Shown in pieces: positions 7,962 to 16,292 of a stretch of DNA of 46,240 bases (positions are counted from its first letter, which is position 1; each line of letters opens with the position of its first letter). Source of the DNA: a virus. The notes under the pieces are model-generated. The model was given only the letters and a program-made list of their open reading frames with translations. It did no database searches and was not told where the DNA came from. A program made the translations under genes and the position numbers. The stretch is from IMG/VR virus record IMGVR_UViG_3300032898_000007, positions 1-46,240 of that record, one strand, 5' to 3'.

Positions 7962-9767
7962 ATGGCAAACTCGGCTCAGAACCCCAACCGGACCTCCCTC
8001 GCGGGACGCGTCGCGGCTGAAAAGCGGACGGCGGCAGAGACCCGGCAACTGAAGATGCGAGTTGCCTCGGCGTACACGCTGGCCAAGACCATGCTCCCCA
8101 CGGGCTCCGCAGAGCAGCACGTGAAGGTGGCAAAAACCCTCCTGGCCCTCTCCACCCCGGTGCTAGGCGCGATGCTGCGCACCGCAGCGGTGAACGCTCA
8201 TTTCACGCGCGTCGCCGAAGAGTTCAAGAACGTCCACAAGGTGGATATGAATGATCTGCTCGAAGACCCGTCGCTCCTCAACAAGGAGAAGAAGGCGGTT
8301 GAGAGCGAACTGAAGGGCGATCCGAAGAATGCCTCGGCGAAGGTTGCCGACGATCGCGCCGATTGCGGCCCGCAGCCCTCCACCTATGACGAAGGCAAGC
8401 GTACCGAGCCCGCTGGCATGGACGCAAGCGACGTACATGAGCCCGAGCAGAAGATTTGGACCGAAGGCGGCGAGGGGAAGGTTCCTGTCGGCAAGGAAGC
8501 CGGTAAGAAGAAGGCCTGCGGCGACGAGTGCAAGGGCTGCGACGGCTGCAAGAAGGAAGCCTCCGAAAAGAAGGCGGCTGACGCGGTGGACCCGTTGAAC
8601 GGCGACGGCTGCAACGATGATCCCGACTGCAAGCGCGATCACGAGCACAAGAAGGAAGCAGCCAAGAAGAAAGAAACCCCGGTCGAGCGTCTCCGTCGCG
8701 AACTGAAGGAAGCCCTTGAAGAGGAGAAGAAGGAGAAGGGCAAGAAGAAGGACGCCGCCGCGAAGACCGCCGAAGAGGGCGAGGAAGCGCCTCCTCCTCC
8801 TCCGGATGCGGATGCTGACGCCGCTGGTGACGTCGAGTCTGCCGAGGGTGATGCCGAAGCAGCAGCCGATGAGCATGAGGGCGAGGCCGCCGAGGCCGGA
8901 GCCGAGGGCGAAGCGGATGCGGAGGCGGGCGACACCGAGGGTGCCGAAGATGCTGAGGACGAGGTCTTCGACGAAGAAGAGGCCACGCTGCAGGACGCGA
9001 TCGAGGACGTGAAGGACGATATCGACACCCTCACCGATGCGATCGAGGAAGAGCTTGGCGACGCCGACGAGATCAACCTGGCCGAAGAGGCTGAAGGCGA
9101 CGGTGCCTTTGACGAGGCGCTGGCCGATGGTGCAGCCGAAGGTGGTTTGGCCGAGGGCGGTGAAGGCGCGGTGGACGTTCCCGAGGAACTGAACATCGAG
9201 AACATCTTCTCCGACGATAACTTCGCGGACAAGGTTTCGGCGCTGAACGACGAGGAGGATGGCTACTTCGATCCTTCCGATGCTTCGGAACTCGAAGGCA
9301 TTCTCGATCAGGAGGAAGCGATCGGTTCCCCGGCTGATATGTTCATCGTCGAGGACACCGAGGACGACCCCCTGGCCCGAATCTTTGCCTCCGAGAAGAC
9401 CGCAGGTTCCGGCGACGGTATTGTCGAATGGGGTGAGATGCAGGGGCACTTCGAGTCCGACCACGGCAACGACACCCGCGACAACGACAGCGACCACGAG
9501 GATGACATTCTCACCGAAGTGGCGAAGAAGCTGAAGCCCGAGCCCGATGGTCAAACCCGCGACAAGCAGGACGCGACCAACGACCTCAAGGAACCGAAGC
9601 AGGCTGGCGCGAAAAAGGTGCGTCGCGTTGCCGGGAAGAAAGCGGCGAAGCCGGGGAAAGACTTCCCGAAGCTTGCCACCCACTTCGATCCGATGGCGCA
9701 AGCCGCGAAGATCGCCGGTGGCAACCTGGCTGCTCTGGTCTTCCCCGACGAAGCCGACTTCGCATAG
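7962..9767 (+). CDS. acidic scaffold/prohead core protein
   Basis: It encodes 601 residues. The N-terminal 100 residues are basic and helical. The centre (about 270-460) is extremely acidic, rich in Glu, Asp and Ala. A lysine-rich tail ends with KKVRRVAGKKAAKPGK and a short conserved-looking end. A Cys-rich patch (CGDECKGCDGCKK, then CNDDPDC) lies near residues 185-220. KTA occurs at K268 and K479, plus LRTAAV near residue 70. Scaffold proteins fill the prohead, guide capsid assembly and are destroyed by the protease. The position between protease and capsid genes and the composition fit this role. Long shadow reading frames over the acidic part are not genes. Confidence 0.65.
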   Translation: MANSAQNPNRTSLAGRVAAEKRTAAETRQLKMRVASAYTLAKTMLPTGSAEQHVKVAKTLLALSTPVLGAMLRTAAVNAHFTRVAEEFKNVHKVDMNDLLEDPSLLNKEKKAVESELKGDPKNASAKVADDRADCGPQPSTYDEGKRTEPAGMDASDVHEPEQKIWTEGGEGKVPVGKEAGKKKACGDECKGCDGCKKEASEKKAADAVDPLNGDGCNDDPDCKRDHEHKKEAAKKKETPVERLRRELKEALEEEKKEKGKKKDAAAKTAEEGEEAPPPPPDADADAAGDVESAEGDAEAAADEHEGEAAEAGAEGEADAEAGDTEGAEDAEDEVFDEEEATLQDAIEDVKDDIDTLTDAIEEELGDADEINLAEEAEGDGAFDEALADGAAEGGLAEGGEGAVDVPEELNIENIFSDDNFADKVSALNDEEDGYFDPSDASELEGILDQEEAIGSPADMFIVEDTEDDPLARIFASEKTAGSGDGIVEWGEMQGHFESDHGNDTRDNDSDHEDDILTEVAKKLKPEPDGQTRDKQDATNDLKEPKQAGAKKVRRVAGKKAAKPGKDFPKLATHFDPMAQAAKIAGGNLAALVFPDEADFA

Positions 9768-9790
9768 ACCGACCGTAATCGTACGGTGAA

Positions 9791-9814
9791 ACCCCGCCTT
9801 CGGGCGGGGTTTTT
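9791..9814 (+). terminator. intrinsic terminator after scaffold gene
   Basis: ACCCCGCC-TTCG-GGCGGGGT followed by TTTTC, a textbook UUCG-loop terminator. The converging endonuclease gene ends 3 nt further on, so the hairpin may serve both strands. Confidence 0.9.
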
Positions 9815-9816
9815 CT

Positions 9817-10464
9817 TTAGTCGTCGAACAAAGGTTCGAGACGCTTCGGAGCGATACCATGACGTCTCTTACATGCCTTCCGGTGGCCACCGAAGACGCC
9901 GGACCTAACCTTATGAAAGGTTGTGTTGCATAGGTCGCAGGTATAGTCCTTCAACTGGTCTCCACGTTCCGCGTTTACTCTTCTTGCCACCTCGGCCTGG
10001 CGTTCACGGCGATCCTCGTCCCAATAGGCCGCCATCTTGCGACGCTGTGTGACGGACTTCGGTTTGTCCTTATGGGCCGCACTGATTGCCTTAAGGAATT
10101 TCTCTGTCTTGGGACGGCCTTCTGACTTTCGCCCTATCTTACGGCGCGTCTCTTCCGTGTGGGTGTTTCCGCTCCATCCGTCACCACCGGTCGTCATATT
10201 GTATCCAAACTCATAGTTATATGTATCCAGTTTGGTGATCCACTCGCGTTCGAGTAGAGATAGGGTTTCTTCGGATGAGGTGGTCGCTACGGACTCAATT
10301 TTGAAGCTATTTATACCGTATTTGCGGATGGCTTGGTAGAGGCGGTAGTTAGATCCCATTTTGCATTTTGACAGATGATGTTGCCATCGACGCTCGATGG
10401 GTAGTCTCGTCTTACCGACATACTTCTTTCCGTTAACTAGATTTGTAATCACATAAATTTCCAT
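9817..10464 (-). CDS. GIY-YIG homing endonuclease with NUMOD3-like and zinc motifs
   Basis: It encodes 215 residues. The nuclease domain starts at once with YVITNLVNGKKYVGKT, the GIY-YIG signature with V and I variations. RRWQHHL, AIRKYG, E in LEREWI and NMTTGGDG follow in family order. The middle has NTHTEETRRKIGRKSEGRP, a NUMOD3-type DNA-binding repeat. The C-terminus is a zinc finger, YTCDLCNTTF then GHRKACKRRH. It sits against the direction of the head operon, between scaffold and decoration genes, and looks inserted. The start ATG is at the rim of a 12-bp hairpin. Such free-standing enzymes cut unoccupied alleles of neighbouring phage genes. Confidence 0.85.
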   Translation of the reverse strand: MEIYVITNLVNGKKYVGKTRLPIERRWQHHLSKCKMGSNYRLYQAIRKYGINSFKIESVATTSSEETLSLLEREWITKLDTYNYEFGYNMTTGGDGWSGNTHTEETRRKIGRKSEGRPKTEKFLKAISAAHKDKPKSVTQRRKMAAYWDEDRRERQAEVARRVNAERGDQLKDYTCDLCNTTFHKVRSGVFGGHRKACKRRHGIAPKRLEPLFDD

Positions 10465-10491
10465 ACGAGGTCCTCGTATGAGGACCTCGTA
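10464..10491 (-). promoter_or_regulatory. 12-bp hairpin masking endonuclease start
   Basis: Perfect inverted repeat: arms TACGAGGTCCTC and GAGGACCTCGTA with a 4-nt loop. On the - strand the second arm contains GAGG and ends at the A/T of the start codon of the GIY-YIG gene, the same geometry as the + strand elements. RBS-masking hairpins are known before T4 homing endonucleases such as I-TevI. Confidence 0.65.
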
Positions 10492-10578
10492 TTTTCTATT
10501 ACGCCCATAACTTCAATTACCCAGAATGGCCTAACTTCCCCTTTCCAAGTAGAGGCACACAGGTGTCTCGTCTTGCCG

Positions 10579-10617
10579 GACCTATAGTGCGCTGCTTCTA
10601 CTCCAAGAGGTCGCACT
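10579..10617 (+). promoter_or_regulatory. leader with element-like sequence before decoration/capsid genes
   Basis: GGACCTATAGTGCG and a downstream AAGAGGTCGCACT can pair as AGTGCG/CGCACT (10586-10591 with 10612-10617) or as ACCT/AGGT (10580-10583 with 10608-10611). The CTATAGTG core recalls the family. It lies between the reversed endonuclease and the decoration/capsid pair, where a strong promoter is needed. The rest of 10492-10654 shows nothing else I recognise. Confidence 0.4.
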
Positions 10618-10654
10618 GGGAAAGGTGAATATAACGGCTAACTTGGAGAAAACA

Positions 10655-11152
10655 ATGAGTTTGCGTCAAAAGTACTACGCGCAACCGGATGGTTCCACGG
10701 TTCCTGATGTGGCCCTTACCGGTAATCCGGGTACCGACCAGATCACCCTGACCAATGCGGGATACCTCGGCGGCGTCATCATGACGCTGTACGTGTCCTC
10801 GACGGCAGGCCGTGGTGTGGTGATCGGCCCATGCGACGCCAGTGCGGGTGACATCCCGTTCGGCTTCCTCCTCAACGGCCCCGGCGAGTTCGCCGGTGCA
10901 ATCGGCCCCTCGGGCTCCGGTAAGGCTCCGGTTCTCCGTGCGCTGGCCCAGTTCTATGTGGACACCCAGGCCTATGACACTGCCGACACCTTCACGGTGG
11001 GCGAGTACGTGTACTGCGGCGGCGGTGCCCAGAAGGGTCTCTTCACGTCCGCTGCGGCGACCGGAACGACCCCCTACGTTGAACCCGTTGGAATCTGCAC
11101 GCAGGCTCCGACCGCACAGGACCCTTGGTTGGGCGTTGCCTCGCTTCTGTAA
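10655..11152 (+). CDS. capsid decoration-like protein (probable)
   Basis: It encodes 165 residues from ATG 10655, with TTGGAG 7 nt upstream; a GTG at 10625 in frame is less likely. The sequence is all-beta, with many glycines, and ends in EPVGICTQAPTAQDPWLGVASLL. It lies 39 nt before the major capsid gene in the same unit. Small beta proteins just before the capsid gene are usually outer head decoration or stabilising proteins. No KTA. The role is inferred from position and composition. Confidence 0.5.
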   Translation: MSLRQKYYAQPDGSTVPDVALTGNPGTDQITLTNAGYLGGVIMTLYVSSTAGRGVVIGPCDASAGDIPFGFLLNGPGEFAGAIGPSGSGKAPVLRALAQFYVDTQAYDTADTFTVGEYVYCGGGAQKGLFTSAAATGTTPYVEPVGICTQAPTAQDPWLGVASLL

Positions 11153-11191
11153 GCCCTAACGGGACCAGAAACGAAGAAAAGAGACACTGAA

Positions 11192-12178
11192 ATGGCAAAT
11201 CTCGCTCGCACGCAGGCCCAGACCAATGTTCTTGGAACCCTGCTGAAATCCGCAGCCGGACGTCAGAAGCTCGCGGCCTCCCTTGGCCCGTCTCTGCGTC
11301 GGCGTCGTGACTATCTGAGCATCGCTCGTAAGGCTCTGATGGTTGAAACTCTGCCCGATGGCGCACTGCCTATCTATGACCGCGAATTTGATGCGTCCGG
11401 TCAGAGCTTTGTGCAGGCGTTCTACGTCGGCGAAGAAGGCATGGACATCGTCAGCGTCGTGAAGCCGAACCGTATCACGGTTCCCACCTTCGAGATCGCT
11501 GAACTGCCGATGATCCCGATAACCCAGATCAAGGAGCGCCGGTTCGACATCGTCCAGCGTGCCCTGAACCTGGGCAAGGCCGAGGTCGGTGCCGCCGAGG
11601 ACGAGAAGATCTTCTCGCTGCTCGACGCCACGGCTGCCGCAGCCGCCAACGCGCTGCCGGACGATTATGTCCTTAACCCCGACATGGGCGTCACTGCCCC
11701 GATCACCGTCAACGCCATGGCGGACGGCTTCGCGCAGATTGAGCGTCACGACCTTTCGGTCGCGTACTGCTTCTTCAACCCGCGCGATTACGCCGACCTC
11801 CGTAAGTGGACACAGGATAATATCGACCGTGAGACTCAACGCAAGTTGATCAAGACCGGCGTGATGGGCTACCTGTGGGGTGCGACGCTGCTCCAGTCCC
11901 GTAAGGTGAACTTCGGCATCGTCTACATCCTGACCGAGGGCGAGTTCCTCGGCGTCATCCCCGAGCGTGTGCCGCTGACCGTGATGAGCGCGGATCGTCC
12001 GGACCTCCGTCAGATCGGTTTCTCGATCTTCGAGATCCTGGGTTTCACGATCTTCAACCCTTCCGGTGTGCAGCGTCTCGTTGTCGCCCGTGCGGTCACC
12101 GCTGCCCCAACGACTCAGGTGGGCACGACGACTACGGAAGGCAACTTCATTCCATATCCCGGCCCGACCACCGACTAA
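11192..12178 (+). CDS. major capsid protein, HK97 fold
   Basis: It encodes 328 residues. The pattern is that of myoviral major capsid proteins: ALPIYDREFD, the P-domain-like segment ITQIKERRFDIVQRAL, FFNPRDYADLRKW, WGATLLQSRKV, and near the end ADRPDLRQIGFSIFEILGF then NPSGVQRLVV. It builds the icosahedral shell. The N-terminal 40 residues are basic and helical, like a short delta-like region. They hold LLKSAAGRQKLAAS but no exact KTA, so whether this protein is trimmed is open. It is followed by a strong terminator. Confidence 0.85.
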   Translation: MANLARTQAQTNVLGTLLKSAAGRQKLAASLGPSLRRRRDYLSIARKALMVETLPDGALPIYDREFDASGQSFVQAFYVGEEGMDIVSVVKPNRITVPTFEIAELPMIPITQIKERRFDIVQRALNLGKAEVGAAEDEKIFSLLDATAAAAANALPDDYVLNPDMGVTAPITVNAMADGFAQIERHDLSVAYCFFNPRDYADLRKWTQDNIDRETQRKLIKTGVMGYLWGATLLQSRKVNFGIVYILTEGEFLGVIPERVPLTVMSADRPDLRQIGFSIFEILGFTIFNPSGVQRLVVARAVTAAPTTQVGTTTTEGNFIPYPGPTTD

Positions 12179-12207
12179 TCTCGGTGGTCCCCTCGGGGAC
12201 CTCAGCG

Positions 12208-12236
12208 AAAAAGGGCAGCTTCGGCTGCCCTTTTTC
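12208..12236 (+). terminator. intrinsic terminator after capsid gene
   Basis: AAAAAGGGCAGC-TTCG-GCTGCCCTTTTTC: UUCG loop and T-run. A second hairpin, GGTCCCC/GGGGACC (12186-12201), lies just upstream and could protect the capsid mRNA end. Confidence 0.9.
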
Positions 12237-12273
12237 TTTTCCTAGTAATTCGAGGTCTATACGGCCCCTCGGT

Positions 12274-12289
12274 ATTACCTATTGAGGAG
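12274..12289 (+). promoter_or_regulatory. element-like hairpin with ribosome site
   Basis: TTACCTATTGAGG forms CCT-ATTG-AGG, and its right arm runs into GAGGAG, the ribosome site of the gene at 12296. Upstream is another small hairpin, CGAGG (12251-12255) with CCTCG (12267-12271), around TCTATACGGCC. A weaker member of the family. Confidence 0.4.
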
Positions 12290-12295
12290 TAACAC

Positions 12296-13021
12296 ATGAA
12301 AAAAGTCTACCTGGCGACGAGCCGCTTCAGCATGACATTCGCCGATGATTTTTGGGTCGAAAAGGGCGACGTTGTTGTGTATGATCCGGCCTACAAGAGT
12401 AACCTGGCGGTTTATCGGAATGGAAGTATCGCCAAAGTCGCGAATGCCACTCCTGGGGGAGTACAAGCGATCGTGAATGCCGGTTGGCTGAAGCTGCCGC
12501 CTGCTCCAGCCGCCGCCATCAAGATCGGCGAAGCACTGGCGTCGCGTGTGAAACAACATGAAGAATCGCTTCACTCGTCCGAAGAGACTAATGTCGCGGC
12601 GGAGGCAGTTGTGGTTGCGGGCACAGCGGAGCCCTCTCCGGAGGCAACCGTCATCGAGATTAGCGCCCCGGCCACAGATGAAATTGAGAACGATGACGCG
12701 CCCTACACCGGTCCCGACCAGGCCGACGACAGTATGTTTGCCTGTGTCCGCGCAGTGGTTGCGCAGGCACAGCCCCTTGAAGAGGAGCACGACGATGATC
12801 CGGATGGCGAGGACAAGCCGAACGTCCCGCCTGTCATCGAGCCCGACTTCGAAAAGATGCCCTATACCGATCTGCTCCAGTATGCGAGGATGAACTACGG
12901 TATTTCCCTTGCCGCGTCCGCTGGCCGCAAAAAGGTGATTGCGTCGATCCGCAAGAAACAGGCGGAAAAGACTGGGGCTCCTCTCGAAAGTGTTGAAACG
13001 GAAGAGAGTAGCAACGAATAA
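12296..13021 (+). CDS. unknown protein with C-terminal SAP/LEM-like helical segment
   Basis: It encodes 241 residues. The N-terminal 75 residues form a compact alpha/beta segment. The centre is acidic and linker-like. The C-terminal 60 residues (YTDLLQYARMNYGISL then GRKKVIASIRKKQ) resemble the helix-extended-helix of SAP or Rho-N-type domains that bind nucleic acid or head-tail partners. It follows the capsid gene and ends at a strong terminator. A head-completion role is plausible but not shown. Confidence 0.65.
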   Translation: MKKVYLATSRFSMTFADDFWVEKGDVVVYDPAYKSNLAVYRNGSIAKVANATPGGVQAIVNAGWLKLPPAPAAAIKIGEALASRVKQHEESLHSSEETNVAAEAVVVAGTAEPSPEATVIEISAPATDEIENDDAPYTGPDQADDSMFACVRAVVAQAQPLEEEHDDDPDGEDKPNVPPVIEPDFEKMPYTDLLQYARMNYGISLAASAGRKKVIASIRKKQAEKTGAPLESVETEESSNE

Positions 13022-13022
13022 G

Positions 13023-13058
13023 GCGAAAGGCCCGGGTGAGCGCCCGGGCCTTTCGCTT
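13023..13058 (+). terminator. 14-bp hairpin terminator
   Basis: GCGAAAGGCCCGGG and CCCGGGCCTTTCGC pair perfectly around a 6-nt loop, then TT. The T-run is short but the stem is very strong. Confidence 0.75.
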
Positions 13059-13081
13059 CGACATGCAAAAAACGGACTCTC

Positions 13082-13105
13082 GGACTCCCTAGTGAGGGGA
13101 GTTCC
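13082..13105 (+). promoter_or_regulatory. recurrent hairpin before SWIM-protein gene
   Basis: GACT at 13075-13078 precedes GG-ACTCCC, a TAGTGAG-type loop, and GGGAGT-T-CC. The G-rich right arm is the only ribosome site for the TTG start at 13108, which supports both the element and the start choice. Confidence 0.65.
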
Positions 13106-13107
13106 GC

Positions 13108-14130
13108 TTGTCCGCAGAGATCACCATCAGATTCAAACTCGGCGAGTACTTCACACCAGGCAGCCATAAGCTGGCAATCTCTATGCCTGAGCTTGTGCAG
13201 CAGACGAACCAGTTCTCAACCAAGAACCGTTCGCCCGAGGGCTACCCTCCGTGTCAGCCTAAGCTCATCGGCTCCAATCCTCGCGAGCTTTTCCTCCACT
13301 ACAATGTCAAGTGTTTCCTCCCTAAGTCGGACCCGGCAGGCCACGATGTGAAGGTTCACTTCGACCTATCCAAGGTATCGGATGAGGCTACGGCGAAGAA
13401 TCTTGACGTTTCCTGCTCCTGTTCTTGCCCGGCATTTCTTTACTGGGGAGCCCAATGGAATCTACACCAGCGCGACGCGCTCGAAGGTGAGCCTCGCCCG
13501 ATCCTGACCGCGCCCACCGAGCGGCTGGATCTCCGCAACAAGTTCCTCATCTGCAAGCACTGCAAGGCGGTCTTCGAGCGTATTCTACCGAGCGTTCAGC
13601 ACAACATCACCAACATCATCCGCAAGCGCAACGTGGAGCAGTATCGTCAGCGGCAGAAGGAGAGAGAGGAAGCGAAGGAGCAGCCCGTTACACCGGCAAC
13701 GCCTGAACCGAAGAAGAGCCCGGCTCCTGCAGCGCCGCCCACCCCTGCGCCGGAGCCTAACGTCGTCAAGCGCGACACGCCCGCAACTCCGAAGGAACGT
13801 AAGAAGATTCCTGTCCTCGACGAGGATGTGATTGAGGCCCCGACGAGCGGAGTGACACCCGCCCCACCGCCGCCTCAGTTGACCCCAAGTAAACCCTCCT
13901 CCGCTGTTGCGCCGCCTCAGGAGACGCCTAATGAGGCCTCTCCCGCTGTCGCGCCGCTGCCTCCTTCGAAGGAGAAGAAGCTTCCACCCACGCCGAGCGC
14001 CCCGAAGCATTTACCGCGTTTTACTCCTCAGGATCGCGACATGATGCGTCGGATGCAGAAGGAAGAGATGAAGCGCCGCCAGCGGGAGACTCAGCAGCGG
14101 CTTAAAAACAATCCCGGATACCGGAGGTGA
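13108..14130 (+). CDS. SWIM-type zinc-finger protein with proline-rich tail
   Basis: It encodes 340 residues from a TTG start served by GAGGGG about 10 nt upstream. The N-terminal 160 residues include CSCSCPAFLYWGAQW, then 40 residues later CKHCKAVFERI. This is the C-x-C-x(n)-C-x-H layout of SWIM zinc fingers. A proline/alanine-rich linker of about 130 residues and a highly basic helical tail (MMRRMQKEEMKRRQ) follow. SWIM domains bind DNA or proteins; in large phages such proteins are often virion components of unknown job. No KTA. Confidence 0.65.
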   Translation: MSAEITIRFKLGEYFTPGSHKLAISMPELVQQTNQFSTKNRSPEGYPPCQPKLIGSNPRELFLHYNVKCFLPKSDPAGHDVKVHFDLSKVSDEATAKNLDVSCSCSCPAFLYWGAQWNLHQRDALEGEPRPILTAPTERLDLRNKFLICKHCKAVFERILPSVQHNITNIIRKRNVEQYRQRQKEREEAKEQPVTPATPEPKKSPAPAAPPTPAPEPNVVKRDTPATPKERKKIPVLDEDVIEAPTSGVTPAPPPPQLTPSKPSSAVAPPQETPNEASPAVAPLPPSKEKKLPPTPSAPKHLPRFTPQDRDMMRRMQKEEMKRRQRETQQRLKNNPGYRR

Positions 14131-14133
14131 TCT

Positions 14134-14454
14134 ATGTACATCCAGGTCAGCACCCAGTATCCAACCCGCATCGCTTTTTACCTCGAAGGCCTGAACGGTC
14201 CGCTGACATCGGCTACGCTCGGCGCATTCGACCCGAACCGCGACCTGCTGATCTTCGTTGATGGCATCCCGCAGAAGTTACAGTCGTGGAGCTTCGATCT
14301 GAACAACAACCGCTACCTGCTCTTCACCGAGACCAATATCGACATGGAAGGAATCATCCAGGTCGTCCACCATATGCCTTCACCACCGTTTACCGGAACC
14401 GTCTCCGCAAGCCTTGGCTTTGGTACGGCCTTCGGAACTTCATTTGGGAGCTAA
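14134..14454 (+). CDS. small beta-rich structural protein, unknown
   Basis: It encodes 106 residues and starts 3 nt after the SWIM gene with GGAGG upstream, so it is in the same unit. It contains FDPNRDLLIFVDGIPQ then LNNNRYLLFTETNIDMEGIIQVVHH, an alternating beta pattern seen in tail or fibre-attachment domains. The C-terminus is glycine/serine rich. It sits directly before a fibre-like gene. No family recognised. Confidence 0.65.
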   Translation: MYIQVSTQYPTRIAFYLEGLNGPLTSATLGAFDPNRDLLIFVDGIPQKLQSWSFDLNNNRYLLFTETNIDMEGIIQVVHHMPSPPFTGTVSASLGFGTAFGTSFGS

Positions 14455-14457
14455 CAC

Positions 14458-15369
14458 ATGGCCGTAACTCTTGGACCCAAGCTAGGTTTACTGATCAATT
14501 CCGACGAGGGTGAGACTTATGTCGATCAGTTCAGACCCTTCCTGCGCTTCATCGATTCGATGTTGCTAGGTAATGTCATCAACTCAACGACGACCGCGCC
14601 GCCGACAACACCTAATAATGGCGATGCATACCTGCTCCTCGGCGCTCCCACCGGGGTGTGGCAAGGAAACGCGAATACTGTCGCGGTGTGGTCCACAGAG
14701 ATCACAACGGTTGGCACCAACACCAAGGTGCCCGGCTGGGAGTTCTGGGCTCCGAATCAGGGCTGGCTCATATGGGATGTTGCGGGCGCATGTTTCCGGG
14801 TGTACACGGCTTCCGGCTGGGAGCAACTGGAAACCGGTGGGAGCACCATTCTCGAAGGCGCGGATGCAAGTAAGCCTGCTGCCGGGACTGCGGGTCGCAT
14901 CTACCTGACCACCGATACCGGCCTCATTTACTACGACACTGGCTCGGCCTGGATCACTGTAGGCCCATCGATCCCTAGCGGGGCGGCAAACCGGGTGCTT
15001 GCGACTCCTGATGGCGCGAGCGGCGAAGCCACTCTTCGCGCCCTTGTGCCTGACGATCTACCTGTCGCGACTGGCTCGGCTTTTGGCGCGGTGAAGCCGG
15101 ACGGCTCGACTATCACGATCTCAAGTGGAGTCATCAGTTCTGCTGCGGGATCGGGGCTGACTATCACGCAACTCAGCATCACGGCGTCAGCATCGGGGAA
15201 CTTCAGTGAACCACATGGCTTGGGCGTCGCGCCGAAGTTTGCGTTCCTGAATATTACCTCGGCGGACGGGACTCCAATCTGGTGGCAAGGGACGATGTGG
15301 GACGCTACCAATCTCTATCTAGTCGCCGAAGCGTCGGGCGCAACCGCCGTCGCAATCGTCGCGCACTAA
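14458..15369 (+). CDS. tail fibre-like protein with DUF2793 domain
   Basis: It encodes 303 residues. Residues about 40-125 match the DUF2793 pattern of phage and prophage structural proteins: PPTTPNNGDAYLLLG, GVWQGNANTVAVW, GWEFWAPNQGWLIWD, then a YTASGWEQL end. The second half is a serine/glycine/threonine-rich beta region, and the end (SEPHGLGVAPKFAFLNITS) looks like a fibre tip or attachment domain. Probably a tail fibre or head fibre involved in host contact. Starts 3 nt after its upstream neighbour. Confidence 0.65.
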   Translation: MAVTLGPKLGLLINSDEGETYVDQFRPFLRFIDSMLLGNVINSTTTAPPTTPNNGDAYLLLGAPTGVWQGNANTVAVWSTEITTVGTNTKVPGWEFWAPNQGWLIWDVAGACFRVYTASGWEQLETGGSTILEGADASKPAAGTAGRIYLTTDTGLIYYDTGSAWITVGPSIPSGAANRVLATPDGASGEATLRALVPDDLPVATGSAFGAVKPDGSTITISSGVISSAAGSGLTITQLSITASASGNFSEPHGLGVAPKFAFLNITSADGTPIWWQGTMWDATNLYLVAEASGATAVAIVAH

Positions 15370-15389
15370 CTAATCCTCGGGGGAATCGG

Positions 15390-16292
15390 ATGTTCAAGAG
15401 AATTGCCGCAATCGTCGCATTGTTCATAACCTGTGCGGTCGCGTCGGGACAGCAGCCCCAGACGCAAAGCAACCTCCTGATGGGCGAAAACGTGAAGTAC
15501 GTTCAGGGGGTTGGGATCGGTTACTGGCCTACGGCTGGTAGCGGCCTTACCTTGAATATCGCGCCCGGCACCGTCAACTGCGGAGGAACGATCAAGACTT
15601 ACGGGCCTACAAGTGGTACGTTGACAATGACCGCCAGCGCCACGAATTACGTTTACCTCGACCCGTCATCGAGTTGCACCCCGACTTCAAACACCTCCGG
15701 GTTTACAGCTTCCGTGATTCCTATCGCAACGGTGGTTACGGGCTCCAGCACCATCTCCACAGTCACGGACGACCGCACATTGTTCTTTTTGCCGGGCTCC
15801 GGTGCCAGCTTTACGGCTGGAGGTGATCTTTCAGGCAGTAATACTTCTCAAACCGTGATCGGACTTCTCGGTCATGCGCTTCCCACATTAGCGCCAGGCT
15901 ATCCTCACTGGAATGGTACGACGTGGGTATTTGATACGCCTTCGGGAGGCGGCGGAGGGGGCTTATGCTCCTCCGTTGACACGCAGACAGGAACCTCATA
16001 CTCGCTCGTCCTGACGGACGGTACCGTATCAAGCGTGGCGTGTATCGGTACCGTCACGATGAACAATGCCGCCACCAACACAATCACGGTTCCCGCCAAC
16101 TCAAGTGTAGCATTCCCGATACCGGATGAGATTGACTTTATCCAGTTGGGTGTGGGTCAGACTTGTATAGCGGCTGCGTCCGGCGTGACTCTGAATACAC
16201 CCACAAGTTTGTGTGCCAGGGCGCAGAACTCAACTTTTGGCATCAGGCAAATTGCCACGAACGTGTGGCAGGTGTTCGGAGATACACAATGA
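15390..16292 (+). CDS. secreted/fibre-like protein with Sec signal peptide
   Basis: It encodes 300 residues from ATG 15390 (GGGGGAAT upstream); the in-frame upstream extension overlaps the fibre gene and lacks support. The N-terminus MFKRIAAIVALFITCAVASG followed by QQ is a typical Sec signal peptide with a likely cut after ASG. The body is beta-rich, Thr/Ser/Gly-rich and fibre-like, with a six-glycine linker. Four or more cysteines suggest disulphides, which fits an exported protein. It overlaps the next gene by ATGA. A signal peptide is unexpected for a virion protein assembled in the cytoplasm. Confidence 0.65.
   Translation: MFKRIAAIVALFITCAVASGQQPQTQSNLLMGENVKYVQGVGIGYWPTAGSGLTLNIAPGTVNCGGTIKTYGPTSGTLTMTASATNYVYLDPSSSCTPTSNTSGFTASVIPIATVVTGSSTISTVTDDRTLFFLPGSGASFTAGGDLSGSNTSQTVIGLLGHALPTLAPGYPHWNGTTWVFDTPSGGGGGGLCSSVDTQTGTSYSLVLTDGTVSSVACIGTVTMNNAATNTITVPANSSVAFPIPDEIDFIQLGVGQTCIAAASGVTLNTPTSLCARAQNSTFGIRQIATNVWQVFGDTQ

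Noticed and set aside
8163-9890. 575-aa open frame on the - strand over the scaffold gene
   Set aside because: It is the antisense shadow of a Glu/Asp/Ala-rich coding sequence, lacks a ribosome site, and crosses the terminator.
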